From assembly GCA_040217815.1 (NCBI GenBank), contig JBEHWI010000059.1:1-15174 (forward strand): a stretch of DNA of 15,174 bases, in the 5' to 3' direction. This document shows, one piece after another, positions 1-7,298 of the stretch (its first letter is position 1; each line of letters starts with the position of its first letter). The translations under genes and the position numbers were made by a program. Below the pieces are notes generated by a model that ran no database searches, was not told the DNA's origin, and saw only the letters and a program-made list of their open reading frames with translations. The DNA comes from UBA5314 sp040217815. Its GTDB lineage: Bacteria; Bacillota; Syntrophomonadia; Syntrophomonadales; Syntrophomonadaceae.

Positions 1-1
1 C

Positions 2-643
2 ATTCATAAAAAGGACCGGAGCTATTTTTACTATATCGGCTGGCAGCGCATGGAGAAGGTGCCCTATATGCTTTACACCGGCCTGGCGGTGAGCAAGGAC
101 GGGGAGCGCTGGGAAAGAAACGCCCCGGTGCCTATTTTGGATCGCACCCCGGCGGAGCCTTTTTTGCGCTCGGCTATTACTATTATTGAGGACGACGGGC
201 GCTACAAGGCCTGGTATGTGTCGGGCCTGGGCTGGGAGGAGATAGGCTCCAACCTTTACCCGACCTACGTAATCAGGCATGCTGAATCGATTGACGGAAA
301 AAATTGGACAAGCCTTGACGGAATATGTATAGATTTTAATGACCATGATGAATTCGGCTTCGGCCGGCCCTGGGTGGTCAAGGATGGGGATCTATACCGG
401 ATGTGGTATTCCATCCGCTCCCGTTCCAAGCCCTACCGGATTGGCTATGCCCAGTCCCGGGACGGACGCAGTTGGACGCGCCTGGATGAGCTGGTGGGTA
501 TCGAAAAGTCTGCCTGCGGTTGGGACTCGGAAATGGTATGCTATCCCTGCGTAATTGACGTACGGGGCCAAAGATACATGTTTTACAACGGCAACCAGCA
601 CGGCGCCAGCGGTTTCGGCCTGGCGGTACTGGAGGAAGAGTAG
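2..643 (+). CDS. GH43/GH32-like five-bladed beta-propeller protein, 5' partial
   Basis: The reading frame is open to the left window edge, so the N-terminus lies outside; the first in-window ATG at 50 is unlikely to be the start, because upstream codons encode a stretch ending YYIGWQR that belongs to the fold. The visible part is about 213 residues. It shows blade-like repeats of the arabinanase/levansucrase/invertase superfamily: an aromatic-rich strand followed by an S-x-DG-x-x-W turn (AVSKDGERW, ESIDGKNW, QSRDGRSW), with strands such as YKAWYVSG, YRMWYSIRS and YMFYNGN. Proteins of this kind are often found in exopolysaccharide clusters beside sugar aminotransferases, usually without a proven activity. 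No signal peptide can be judged because the start is missing. Its last codons contain the ribosome binding site of the next gene. Hydrolysis or transfer on a surface glycan is inference. Confidence 0.72.
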   Translation: MHKKDRSYFYYIGWQRMEKVPYMLYTGLAVSKDGERWERNAPVPILDRTPAEPFLRSAITIIEDDGRYKAWYVSGLGWEEIGSNLYPTYVIRHAESIDGKNWTSLDGICIDFNDHDEFGFGRPWVVKDGDLYRMWYSIRSRSKPYRIGYAQSRDGRSWTRLDELVGIEKSACGWDSEMVCYPCVIDVRGQRYMFYNGNQHGASGFGLAVLEEE

Positions 644-647
644 TTTG
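631..647 (+). promoter_or_regulatory. Ribosome binding site selecting a TTG start
   Basis: GGAGG at 631-635 (GGAGGAAGAG at 631-640) stands 9 nt before TTG at 645. This site, buried in the last codons of the upstream gene, favours the TTG over the in-frame ATG at 555, which would overlap the propeller gene by 89 nt and has no comparable site. Confidence 0.75.
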
Positions 648-1625
648 GAAATTCGGGTTGAACCTTATGATAAAACTCAACAGGGCCGGTGGGACGATTT
701 CGTTGCGGCCAGTAAAAACGGCACTTTTTTATTCAACCGCAGCTACATGGATTATCATGCCCACCGTTTTCAAGACTGTTCCCTGTTTATAAAAGATGAA
801 AAGGATAAGCTTATAGCCCTGCTGCCGGCCAATCATAGGGGCAGCCTCCTGCAAAGCCATGGGGGCTTAACCTATGGAGGATTTGTTACCGGGCCGAATA
901 TGACCACACCCACTATGCTGGCAGTTTTCGAAGCGGTTCTGGAGCACCTTGTGCAGGCCGGTTTTGAAAGCCTCTATTACAAGACCGTGCCGTATATTTA
1001 CCACCGTCTGCCGGCTGAAGAAGACCGCTACGCACTCTTTATGGCTGGAGCCGAGGTGTGCCGGCGCGACGTTTTAAGCGTAGTCAACCAGGGAGTAAGG
1101 GTGAAATACCAGGAGAGAAGGCGGCGGGCGGTAAAGAAGGCCGAGAAGCATGGTCTGGAGATAAGAGACGGCTCTGATTTCGACCGGTTCTGGCCGATCC
1201 TTGCTGATACCTTGCAGTCCCGCTTCGGGGTGGAGCCGGTGCACAGCCTGGAGGAAATCGAACTCTTGCACAGCCGCTTTGTGCAAAACATCAAGCTTTA
1301 TTCCACCTGGTCGGCTGAGCAGATGTTGGCCGGAGTAGTGGTTTACGAGAGCAGCCAGGTGGCCCATGTGCAGTATATTGCGGCCAGTCCGGAAGGGCGC
1401 AGCAAGGGCGCCCTGGATCTATTGTTTGACCACCTGATAACCAGCGTTTATAAGGATAAACGGTTTTTTGATTTCGGTATATCCAATGAGATGGAAGGTT
1501 ATAAATTAAATGTCGGCTTGATTGAGCAAAAGGAAGGCTTCGGGGGCCGGGCAGTGGTTCATGATTACTACCACATTTCCCTGGGCCAGGCTCTGCAAAA
1601 TCTATCGAGAAGGGTTGAGCGATGA
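645..1625 (+). CDS. GNAT/FemAB-like N-acyltransferase
   Basis: This 326-residue protein starts at TTG 645. It resembles the BioF2-like/Acetyltransf_6 branch of the GNAT superfamily, which has two tandem GNAT-type folds like the FemAB peptidyltransferases. Supporting stretches are the N-terminal W-x-x-F-V-x-x-x-x-x-G-T-F-L-F pattern near residues 14-28, a basic helix with R-R-R-R-A-V-K-K-A about two-fifths of the way in, and the C-terminal FDFGISNEMEGYKLN followed by EQKEGFGG, which is typical of this family. No signal peptide or membrane segment is visible, so it should be cytoplasmic. It overlaps the GT2 gene by 4 nt (ATGA), which suggests translational coupling. Because a sugar aminotransferase lies in the same operon, N-acylation of an amino sugar is a reasonable inference; acylation of an amino acid or peptide is the alternative. 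Confidence 0.8.
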   Translation: MEIRVEPYDKTQQGRWDDFVAASKNGTFLFNRSYMDYHAHRFQDCSLFIKDEKDKLIALLPANHRGSLLQSHGGLTYGGFVTGPNMTTPTMLAVFEAVLEHLVQAGFESLYYKTVPYIYHRLPAEEDRYALFMAGAEVCRRDVLSVVNQGVRVKYQERRRRAVKKAEKHGLEIRDGSDFDRFWPILADTLQSRFGVEPVHSLEEIELLHSRFVQNIKLYSTWSAEQMLAGVVVYESSQVAHVQYIAASPEGRSKGALDLLFDHLITSVYKDKRFFDFGISNEMEGYKLNVGLIEQKEGFGGRAVVHDYYHISLGQALQNLSRRVER

Positions 1626-2545
1626 ACACCATTTCCGTAGTGATACCGGTTTATTACAATGAAGGCTCGCTTCCGGTCCTGTTTGAAGAGCTGAAGGAAG
1701 TGGAGCAGACCATTGCCGATCAGGACTTTGCCCTGGAATTAATCTTCGTTGACGACGGCTCCGGGGATAATTCATTTAGGGAGTTAATGAAGATCAAGGA
1801 GCAGCGTCCCCAGACCCGGGTGGTTAAGCTGACCCGCAACTTTGGAGCGGTGCACGCTTCCAAAGCCGGTCTGCGCATGGCCACCGGCGACTGTTTCCTC
1901 ATTCTGGCGGCTGATTTGCAGGACCCGCCTTCGCTCATTCCCACTCTTCTGGGTCACTGGAAGCAGGGCAAAAAATTTATCGCCTGCATCCGCGAGGACC
2001 GCGACGACCCGGTCACGACCAGGGCCTGGGCGTCAATTTACTATAAGCTGCTGCGCCGGTTCGTGGTTTCCGACTACCCCCAGGGAGGCTTCGACCTGGC
2101 TTTGATGGACAAAGCCATGCTGCCATTCCTGCAGCAGAGCAATAAAAACATCAACCCCAGCCTGTTTGCCTACTGGTTGGGATTTGAACCCACTATTATA
2201 AGGTATTCACGGCGCAAAAGAATACATGGAAAATCCCGCTGGACCTTCAGCAAGAAGCTGACCTATTTTATCGATTCGCTCCTGGGCTTTTCCATTCTTC
2301 CAATAAGAATGATATCCTTCCTGGGGATATTCATATCCCTGGCCAGTTTTATCTACGGTGTGGTGATAATAATCAACACACTGTTGGGCAAGGCCAGCGT
2401 TTCAGGATTTCCGACCATCGTAACCCTGCTCGCCTTTCTCCTGGGTCTTATCATTATCATGCTGGGGGTAATCGGCGAGTACCTGTGGCGCGTCTTTGAT
2501 GAAGTAAACCAGCGGCCGGAATACGTAATTGATGAAGTATATTAA
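1622..2545 (+). CDS. GT2 polyprenyl-phosphate glycosyltransferase (GtrB/DPM1-like)
   Basis: This 307-residue enzyme has the layout of GtrB, ArnC and DPM1-like proteins: a cytoplasmic GT-A domain (about 1-225) then two membrane segments (about 230-256 and 264-288). It would transfer a sugar from a nucleotide donor to undecaprenyl phosphate on the inner face of the membrane. Visible residues include VDDGS with D44-D45 for nucleotide binding, LAADLQDPP with D98 and D101 at the metal-binding position, and QGGFDLALMD, typical of this subfamily. The tail RVFDEVNQRPEYVIDE is also typical. It overlaps the preceding acyltransferase by 4 nt and the following GtrA-like gene by 14-17 nt. Pairing with GtrA strongly supports polyprenyl-phosphate-sugar synthesis rather than direct polymer elongation. 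The sugar is unknown. Confidence 0.9.
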   Translation: MNTISVVIPVYYNEGSLPVLFEELKEVEQTIADQDFALELIFVDDGSGDNSFRELMKIKEQRPQTRVVKLTRNFGAVHASKAGLRMATGDCFLILAADLQDPPSLIPTLLGHWKQGKKFIACIREDRDDPVTTRAWASIYYKLLRRFVVSDYPQGGFDLALMDKAMLPFLQQSNKNINPSLFAYWLGFEPTIIRYSRRKRIHGKSRWTFSKKLTYFIDSLLGFSILPIRMISFLGIFISLASFIYGVVIIINTLLGKASVSGFPTIVTLLAFLLGLIIIMLGVIGEYLWRVFDEVNQRPEYVIDEVY

Positions 2546-2948
2546 AGGTAATTTAAGAGAATACGCGACATTTATAGCTAGCGGGGCGATTAATTCGGCC
2601 TTGACCTATGTCCTTTATATTCTGCTGCTCACCCTGGTTTCATACAAGGTCTCTTACAGCATCGCCTATGTGAGCGGAATATTTGTTTCCTACTACCTGA
2701 ACAGCCGCTGGGTATTCAAGGAACCGATGTCTTTGATGAAATTCCTGCAGTACCCGGTTGTTTACATTGTTCAATACCTGCTGGGGATTGCCACCCTTTA
2801 CGTATGCGTAGATAAGCTGGGCCTGAGCCAGTGGCTGGCCCCCCTGGTGGTAATAGCGGTAACGGTGCCGGTTACCTTTTTCTTGAGCCGCTATATTATT
2901 AAAAGGCCATCACGAGATGTAGTCAAAGGAGAAGGAAATGCAGATTAA
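2529..2948 (+). CDS. GtrA-family membrane protein (putative lipid-linked sugar flippase)
   Basis: The protein is about 139 residues with four hydrophobic segments (roughly 12-36, 41-59, 73-95 and 102-124) and the GtrA signature Y-L-N-S-R-W-V-F-K at residues 56-64, just after TM2. Proteins of this family are thought to move undecaprenyl-phosphate-linked sugars to the outer face. The start may be TTG at 2529 or ATG at 2532; both overlap the end of the GT2 gene and neither has a clear ribosome binding site, so translation probably depends on coupling to the upstream gene. The C-terminus is charged and short. Family assignment is secure; flippase function is known only by analogy to serotype-conversion modules. 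Confidence 0.88.
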   Translation: MMKYIKGNLREYATFIASGAINSALTYVLYILLLTLVSYKVSYSIAYVSGIFVSYYLNSRWVFKEPMSLMKFLQYPVVYIVQYLLGIATLYVCVDKLGLSQWLAPLVVIAVTVPVTFFLSRYIIKRPSRDVVKGEGNAD

Positions 2949-4053
2949 CGTTCCATTTCTGGATCTTAAAACAGCCTACCTGGAATTAAAGGCCGAATTG
3001 GACGCCGCCTATGAAAGGGTGATGCGGTCCGGATGGTTTATCATGGGGTCCGAACTGGAGTCCTTTGAAAGGGAATTTGCCGGCTACTGCGGAACCAGAT
3101 ACTGCCTGGGGGTGGGCAATGGGCTGGAAGCCCTGCACCTGACCCTGCGGGCTTATGGAATTGGGCCGGGTGATGAGGTGATAGTGCCGTCCAACACCTA
3201 TATAGCCACCTGGCTGGCGGTGAGCCAGGTTGGGGCCAGGCCGGTCCCGGTGGAGCCGGTTGAAGAAACTTACAACCTGGATCCGGCCAGGATCGAAGCA
3301 GTGATCAATTCCCGAACCCGCGCCATTATGCCGGTTCACCTCTACGGCCAGACCGCGGCCATGGACGAGATCAACGGGATTGCCGCCCAGCACGGGCTGA
3401 AAGTGGTGGAGGACGCCGCCCAGGCCCAGGGGGCCCTGTATAAAGGAAGGGAGGCCGGCAGCCTGGGAGATGCCGCCGGCACCAGCTTCTACCCGGGTAA
3501 AAACTTGGGAGCCCTGGGGGATGCCGGAGCAGTTGTAACCGACGATGAAGAGGTTTACGCAAAAATCCGCTCCCTGCGCAATTACGGCTCTCACATTAAA
3601 TACCACAACGAGGTCAAGGGATATAATTCCCGCCTGGATGAACTGCAGGCCGCTTTTTTAAGGGTCAAGCTTCAAAAACTGGACGAATGGAACGCCCGGC
3701 GTAAAGCACTGGCGGTGCGTTATTTGGAGCACCTGAATGCCGATTACTATAAGTTACCGGTAGTCCCGCAGTGGGCGGACCCAATTTGGCATGTTTTCGT
3801 GGTGCGCTGTTCGGAAAGGGAAAGGGTGCTCGAGGTTCTAAAACAAAAGGGCATCGGCTATGTGATCCACTACCCGGTGCCGCCCCACCTGCAGCCGGCC
3901 TATAGTGAGCTGAATCTGCCCGAAGGAGCTTTGCCTATCAGCGAGGCCATCCACCGCGAGGTCTTCAGCCTTCCTATGGGTCCCCATTTAACCCGGGCGG
4001 ATCAGGACTATGTTATCGAAGTATTGAACGAGGTAAGCCATGGAAGACTCTAA
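2938..4053 (+). CDS. DegT/DnrJ/EryC1 sugar aminotransferase (FdtB/QdtB-like)
   Basis: A 371-residue PLP-dependent aminotransferase of the sugar family, full length. It would convert a nucleotide-bound keto sugar to an amino sugar using glutamate. Seen in the sequence: N-terminal VPFLDLK, SGWFIMG, GNGLEALHL for cofactor phosphate contacts, VPSNTYIATW, MPVHLYGQ, the VEDAAQAQGA strand that carries the PLP-ring aspartate, and SFYPGKNLGALGDAGAV with K188 as the Schiff-base lysine, then RNYGSHIKYHN and N-S-R-L-D-E-L-Q-A. The overall pattern most resembles FdtB/QdtB, which aminate C3 of dTDP-3-keto-6-deoxyhexoses, but the sugar cannot be fixed from sequence. No ketoisomerase (FdtA/QdtA) or dTDP-sugar synthesis gene is in the window. 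A strong AAGGAGAAGG site precedes ATG 2938. It overlaps the GtrA gene by 11 nt and the next gene by 14 nt. Confidence 0.9.
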   Translation: MQINVPFLDLKTAYLELKAELDAAYERVMRSGWFIMGSELESFEREFAGYCGTRYCLGVGNGLEALHLTLRAYGIGPGDEVIVPSNTYIATWLAVSQVGARPVPVEPVEETYNLDPARIEAVINSRTRAIMPVHLYGQTAAMDEINGIAAQHGLKVVEDAAQAQGALYKGREAGSLGDAAGTSFYPGKNLGALGDAGAVVTDDEEVYAKIRSLRNYGSHIKYHNEVKGYNSRLDELQAAFLRVKLQKLDEWNARRKALAVRYLEHLNADYYKLPVVPQWADPIWHVFVVRCSERERVLEVLKQKGIGYVIHYPVPPHLQPAYSELNLPEGALPISEAIHREVFSLPMGPHLTRADQDYVIEVLNEVSHGRL

Positions 4054-5713
4054 AAGCAATTATAGATACATAGCCGCAGCCGTGGCCGTGATCCTGGCCT
4101 ACCTTTCACCTCTTTACGTGCTGGGGCAAAACGCCCATGTGCTGCTTCTGGACAACATCGACGGGGCGGTTGCCTCCCTGAAAGTGCTGGCTGAAAGCGG
4201 CCAGGTGTTCGGCTCTCTTAATTCTACCGTTCCCAACATAATGAACGGACTTCTGCGCAACACCATGGGCAGCGAATTCAACCTGCAGGTCTTGCTCTAC
4301 TGGGCCTTTAAACCCTTTACCGCTTATGTCGTCAACCTGACCTTGATGCATATTCTGGCCTTCCTGGGCATGTACCTCTTGCTCAAGCGCTATTTTTTAA
4401 AGGAGCATGAGGCTTTGGCGGTTGGAGTGGCGCTGGCTTTTGCCCTCCTGCCCTTCTGGCCCTACGGAGGGTTGAGCGTTGCCGGTCAACCCCTGGCTCT
4501 GTATGCTTTCTTAAACATCCGGGCCCGGGTAGACAAAAAGTACGACTGGCTGATTCTGCTGCTGGTGCCCTTTTACTCCAGCCTGATCTACAGCTTTGCC
4601 TTTTTCTTGTTTTGTATGGGCTTATGGTGGTTGTATGAGGCACTTATAAAGAAACAATTGAATTGGCGCTGGCTGGCAGCCATGTTCATGATGGGCCTGG
4701 TTTTCCTCCTGGTGGAGTACCGGCTTTTATACAATATCTTCTTCGACCCCGGCTTCGTCTCCATTCGCAGCGAATTTCCGCTGTATAGAATAGAGGCTAA
4801 ACGTGCGGCTCTTCAGCAGTGTATTGATAACTTTGTATATGGTCAATTTCACGCCGCCAGCTTGCAGCAGCTCGTCATCCTTCCGGCCGCCCTGGCCGCG
4901 CTGGTTATTGCCGGTATCAAGAAGCGCCGGCCCTATCTCCTGCTGGGCCTCTTATTTATAACCGGGGTAATATCCATCTGGTACGGATTCTGGTTTTTTA
5001 AAGCCTGGGTGCCCATCAAACAGCAGTTCCCGTTCCTGGGCGAAGTAAACCTGAGCCGCTTCCACTGGTTGCACCCCCTGCTCTGGTATATCATTTTTGC
5101 TATGGCATTAAAGATCATCATGGAGGCAGGCCGTGTGGGTAAGTACCTGGTGGCCGGACTGCTTGTCCTGCAGGTGGGGTTCTTATTTTACAACAATGAC
5201 GAGATTACCCAGAGGAAGCTGGGCGTACCCAGCTACAAGGAATTCTACGCCGAGCATATGCATCAGGAAATCGCTCAGTATATAGGCAAAGATCAAAAGG
5301 ACTACCGGGTGGTCAGCATCGGGATGCATCCGGCCATCACCCAGTACAACGGCTTTTACACCCTGGATGCCTATGTCGGCAATTACCCCCTGGAGTACAA
5401 GCATGAATTCCGCAAGATAATGGCCGCGGAGCTGGACAAGAGCCCGTTTTACCGAGATTACTTCGACCACCTGGGGGGCTCCCGCTGCTACCTGTTCGTG
5501 GAAAAGCTCATGTACAATACCATGATGACCAAAGATAATAATATCGCGATTGAAGAGCTGGCTTTAGACAGCACCCAGCTGAAAAAGATGGGCGGGCGCT
5601 ACGTGTTCTCCGCCCTGGAGATCCAGAACAGCAAAGATATTGGTCTGAAACTGCTCAAAGTATTCGAAGAGCCCGACTCGGCCTGGAGGATATATTTGTA
5701 CGAAGTAAGCTAG
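4040..5713 (+). CDS. Polytopic membrane protein, DUF6044/YkoS-like, possible GT-C transferase
   Basis: This 557-residue integral membrane protein has about 10-11 hydrophobic segments spread over residues 10-400, followed by a soluble C-terminal region of about 150 residues. The first segment (11-29) is followed by an external loop with L-L-L-D-N-I-D (D38 and D41), the place where GT-C glycosyltransferases carry acidic catalytic residues. I recall the overall look as that of DUF6044, which includes B. subtilis YkoS; I cannot check this. Function is not established. Its position downstream of a GT2 enzyme and GtrA matches the third, polymer-specific gene of Gtr modules, so an outer-face glycosyltransferase using a polyprenyl-phosphate sugar is a fair inference. 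It starts inside the aminotransferase gene (14-nt overlap) and is the last gene before the first real gap in the cluster. Confidence 0.7.
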   Translation: MEDSKSNYRYIAAAVAVILAYLSPLYVLGQNAHVLLLDNIDGAVASLKVLAESGQVFGSLNSTVPNIMNGLLRNTMGSEFNLQVLLYWAFKPFTAYVVNLTLMHILAFLGMYLLLKRYFLKEHEALAVGVALAFALLPFWPYGGLSVAGQPLALYAFLNIRARVDKKYDWLILLLVPFYSSLIYSFAFFLFCMGLWWLYEALIKKQLNWRWLAAMFMMGLVFLLVEYRLLYNIFFDPGFVSIRSEFPLYRIEAKRAALQQCIDNFVYGQFHAASLQQLVILPAALAALVIAGIKKRRPYLLLGLLFITGVISIWYGFWFFKAWVPIKQQFPFLGEVNLSRFHWLHPLLWYIIFAMALKIIMEAGRVGKYLVAGLLVLQVGFLFYNNDEITQRKLGVPSYKEFYAEHMHQEIAQYIGKDQKDYRVVSIGMHPAITQYNGFYTLDAYVGNYPLEYKHEFRKIMAAELDKSPFYRDYFDHLGGSRCYLFVEKLMYNTMMTKDNNIAIEELALDSTQLKKMGGRYVFSALEIQNSKDIGLKLLKVFEEPDSAWRIYLYEVS

Positions 5714-5716
5714 GTA

Positions 5717-5831
5717 TGCAATAGGGGGAGTATGAAGTGTCAAGGGAGTGTCAAGGGGACGGGGTTGTTGACAACCCAAAAAGATAAAATAGCTTGTCAA
5801 CAACCCCGTCCCCTTGACACCCCCTGTTGCA
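5717..5831. repeat. Nested palindromic repeat with GGGGACGG core
   Basis: A perfect 27-bp inverted repeat has arms at 5748-5774 and 5794-5820 around a 19-nt A-rich loop (5775-5793). The left arm contains TCAAGGGGACGGGG and the right arm its complement. A second, outer pair, TGCAATAGGGGG (5717-5728) and CCCCCTGTTGCA (5820-5831), can also pair, with one G-U; its last base is shared with the inner arm. An 11-nt near-tandem copy, GTGTCAAGGGA, occupies 5737-5747 just before the inner left arm. The element fills most of the 151-nt gap between the DUF6044-like and MBOAT genes. As RNA it would form a very stable hairpin, but no T-run follows, so it is not a standard terminator. It looks like a dispersed REP-type repeat; a related patch lies at 15033-15174. 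Confidence 0.85.
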
Positions 5832-5843
5832 AAATTCCCTAAT
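5814..5843 (+). promoter_or_regulatory. Weak candidate promoter overlapping the repeat, upstream of the MBOAT gene
   Basis: TTGACA at 5814-5819 is a perfect -35 hexamer made by the right arm of the palindrome. An 18-nt spacer leads to CCTAAT at 5838-5843, a 4/6 match to the -10 hexamer, about 20 nt before the MBOAT start. This could restore transcription of the two O-acylation genes downstream of the hairpin. The -10 is poor, so this is a low-confidence call. Confidence 0.25.
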
Positions 5844-5864
5844 TTGAACCTGGGAGAGAAATAG

Positions 5865-7298
5865 ATGCTTTTTAATTCCTACATATTTATATTTCTGTTT
5901 CTGCCCGCAACCCTGCTGGTATTTTATCTCCTGGCCCGCTTTAAAATGATAAAAACCGCCCAGATGTCTCTGGTCATAGCCTCGCTGATATTCTACGCCT
6001 ACTGGGACATACGCTACCTGCCCCTGCTTCTTGCATCGATGATATTCAATTACATGATGGGGGCCAGGATAGAACAATCCCGGGACAAAAAGCTGCTGGC
6101 TTTCGGCGTTGGGGTGGACCTTGCGCTGTTGGGCTATTTTAAATACACAGACTTTTTCCTGCAGACCGTAAACACCCTGGGTGGTGCGACAATCCCCCTG
6201 CCCCATATCGTCCTGCCCCTGGGCATATCTTTCTTTACCTTTACCCAGATAGCCTACCTGGTTGATGCCTACCGGGGAGAAACGGAAAAATACAGCCTGA
6301 GCAGCTTCAGCCTGTTCGTCAGTTTTTTTCCCCATTTGATTGCCGGCCCTATACTTTATCATAAAAAAATCATTCCCCAGTTCAACGACTTGAAAAACTA
6401 CCTGTTTTCATCAAAGAATATGTCGCTGGGGGTGAGCCTTTTTGCCATGGGGCTGTTTAAAAAGGTAATGATCGCCGACAACCTGGCACCCTGGGCCAAA
6501 GCCGCTTTCAGCCACGCCCAGCAGCTGACCTTTATGGATGCCTGGGCCGGTGCCCTGGCCTATACCCTGCAGCTCTACTTCGATTTCTCGGCTTATTCGG
6601 AAATGGCTATCGCCCTGGGGCTAATGCTCAACATAGAGCTGCCCACTAACTTCAATTCTCCTTATAAATCTACTTCCATTGTTGAGTTCTGGCGGCGCTG
6701 GCATATGTCGCTGTCCGAATTTCTAAAGAATTATCTATACATACCCCTGGGCGGCAATCGCCACGGTGAAGCCAGCCGGATGAAAAACGTGTTTTTGACC
6801 ATGCTGCTGGGAGGCCTCTGGCATGGGGCGGGTTGGACATTCGTAGCATGGGGAGGATTGCACGGGGTGTTTATAGTAATCAATCACCAGTGGCGCAGGT
6901 TGAAAATAAAGCTGCCCAAGGTGCTGTCCTGGCTGATGACCATGGTCTGTGTTACGGTGTGCTGGGTGTTCTTCAGGGCCGAATCTATCTCTGATGCACT
7001 CTATATGGTTCAGGCCATGTTTGGTCTGCACGGCCTGCCCCAGAGCCTGGGCGACAGTTTTCCCGGACTGCAAAGCTACGGGCTGCAGTTTGCTACTGCC
7101 GCCCACCTGCCCGGGGGGTATAGAGAACTGCTGGTTTTAGCGGGGCTGATGGGGATCCTGGCCTTTGTCCCCAACCCTCAGCAAATTGTGGCCCGTTTAC
7201 GCCCCAACTGGAGGTGGGCCATTATTATCGCCCTGCTTATGGCAGTGAGCATCCTGGGCATGGAAAAGGCTACTGATTTTTTGTATTTTCAATTCTAG
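5865..7298 (+). CDS. MBOAT-family O-acyltransferase (AlgI-like)
   Basis: A 477-residue polytopic membrane protein of the AlgI/DltB-type MBOAT family, full length, ending in the usual FLYFQF. These proteins move an acyl group, normally acetyl, across the membrane for O-acylation of a surface polymer. Key visible features are LPLGISFFTFTQIAYLVD, the F-F-P-H-L-I-A-G-P-I stretch, Q-L-Y-F-D-F-S-A-Y-S-E-M-A-I-A-L-G, E-F-W-R-R-W-H-M-S-L-S, and the GGLWHG motif with H320, followed 13 residues later by H333 in WGGLHG; the WHG histidine is the conserved catalytic-site residue of the family. The ribosome binding site GGGAGAG (5852-5858) stands 6 nt before ATG. The upstream gap holds a palindrome and the downstream gap a MITE-like element. 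The next gene encodes its expected SGNH-type partner. The polymer acylated is unknown. Confidence 0.93.
   Translation: MLFNSYIFIFLFLPATLLVFYLLARFKMIKTAQMSLVIASLIFYAYWDIRYLPLLLASMIFNYMMGARIEQSRDKKLLAFGVGVDLALLGYFKYTDFFLQTVNTLGGATIPLPHIVLPLGISFFTFTQIAYLVDAYRGETEKYSLSSFSLFVSFFPHLIAGPILYHKKIIPQFNDLKNYLFSSKNMSLGVSLFAMGLFKKVMIADNLAPWAKAAFSHAQQLTFMDAWAGALAYTLQLYFDFSAYSEMAIALGLMLNIELPTNFNSPYKSTSIVEFWRRWHMSLSEFLKNYLYIPLGGNRHGEASRMKNVFLTMLLGGLWHGAGWTFVAWGGLHGVFIVINHQWRRLKIKLPKVLSWLMTMVCVTVCWVFFRAESISDALYMVQAMFGLHGLPQSLGDSFPGLQSYGLQFATAAHLPGGYRELLVLAGLMGILAFVPNPQQIVARLRPNWRWAIIIALLMAVSILGMEKATDFLYFQF

Noticed and set aside
2986..3606. 206-residue open frame on the minus strand
   Set aside because: Antisense to the aminotransferase, which contains all family motifs through this region; an effect of GC-rich codons.
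5768..5790. TTGACA followed by TAAAAT inside the palindrome
   Set aside because: The spacer is only 11 nt, too short for a sigma-A promoter.
5717..5831. Intrinsic terminator after the DUF6044-like gene
   Set aside because: The hairpin is strong but no T-run follows on the plus strand, and the loop is long; it fits a repeat element better.
5751..6362. 203-residue open frame on the minus strand running from the MBOAT gene through the palindrome
   Set aside because: Antisense to clear MBOAT coding sequence, with a Gln/Lys/Gly-rich, non-domain-like product.
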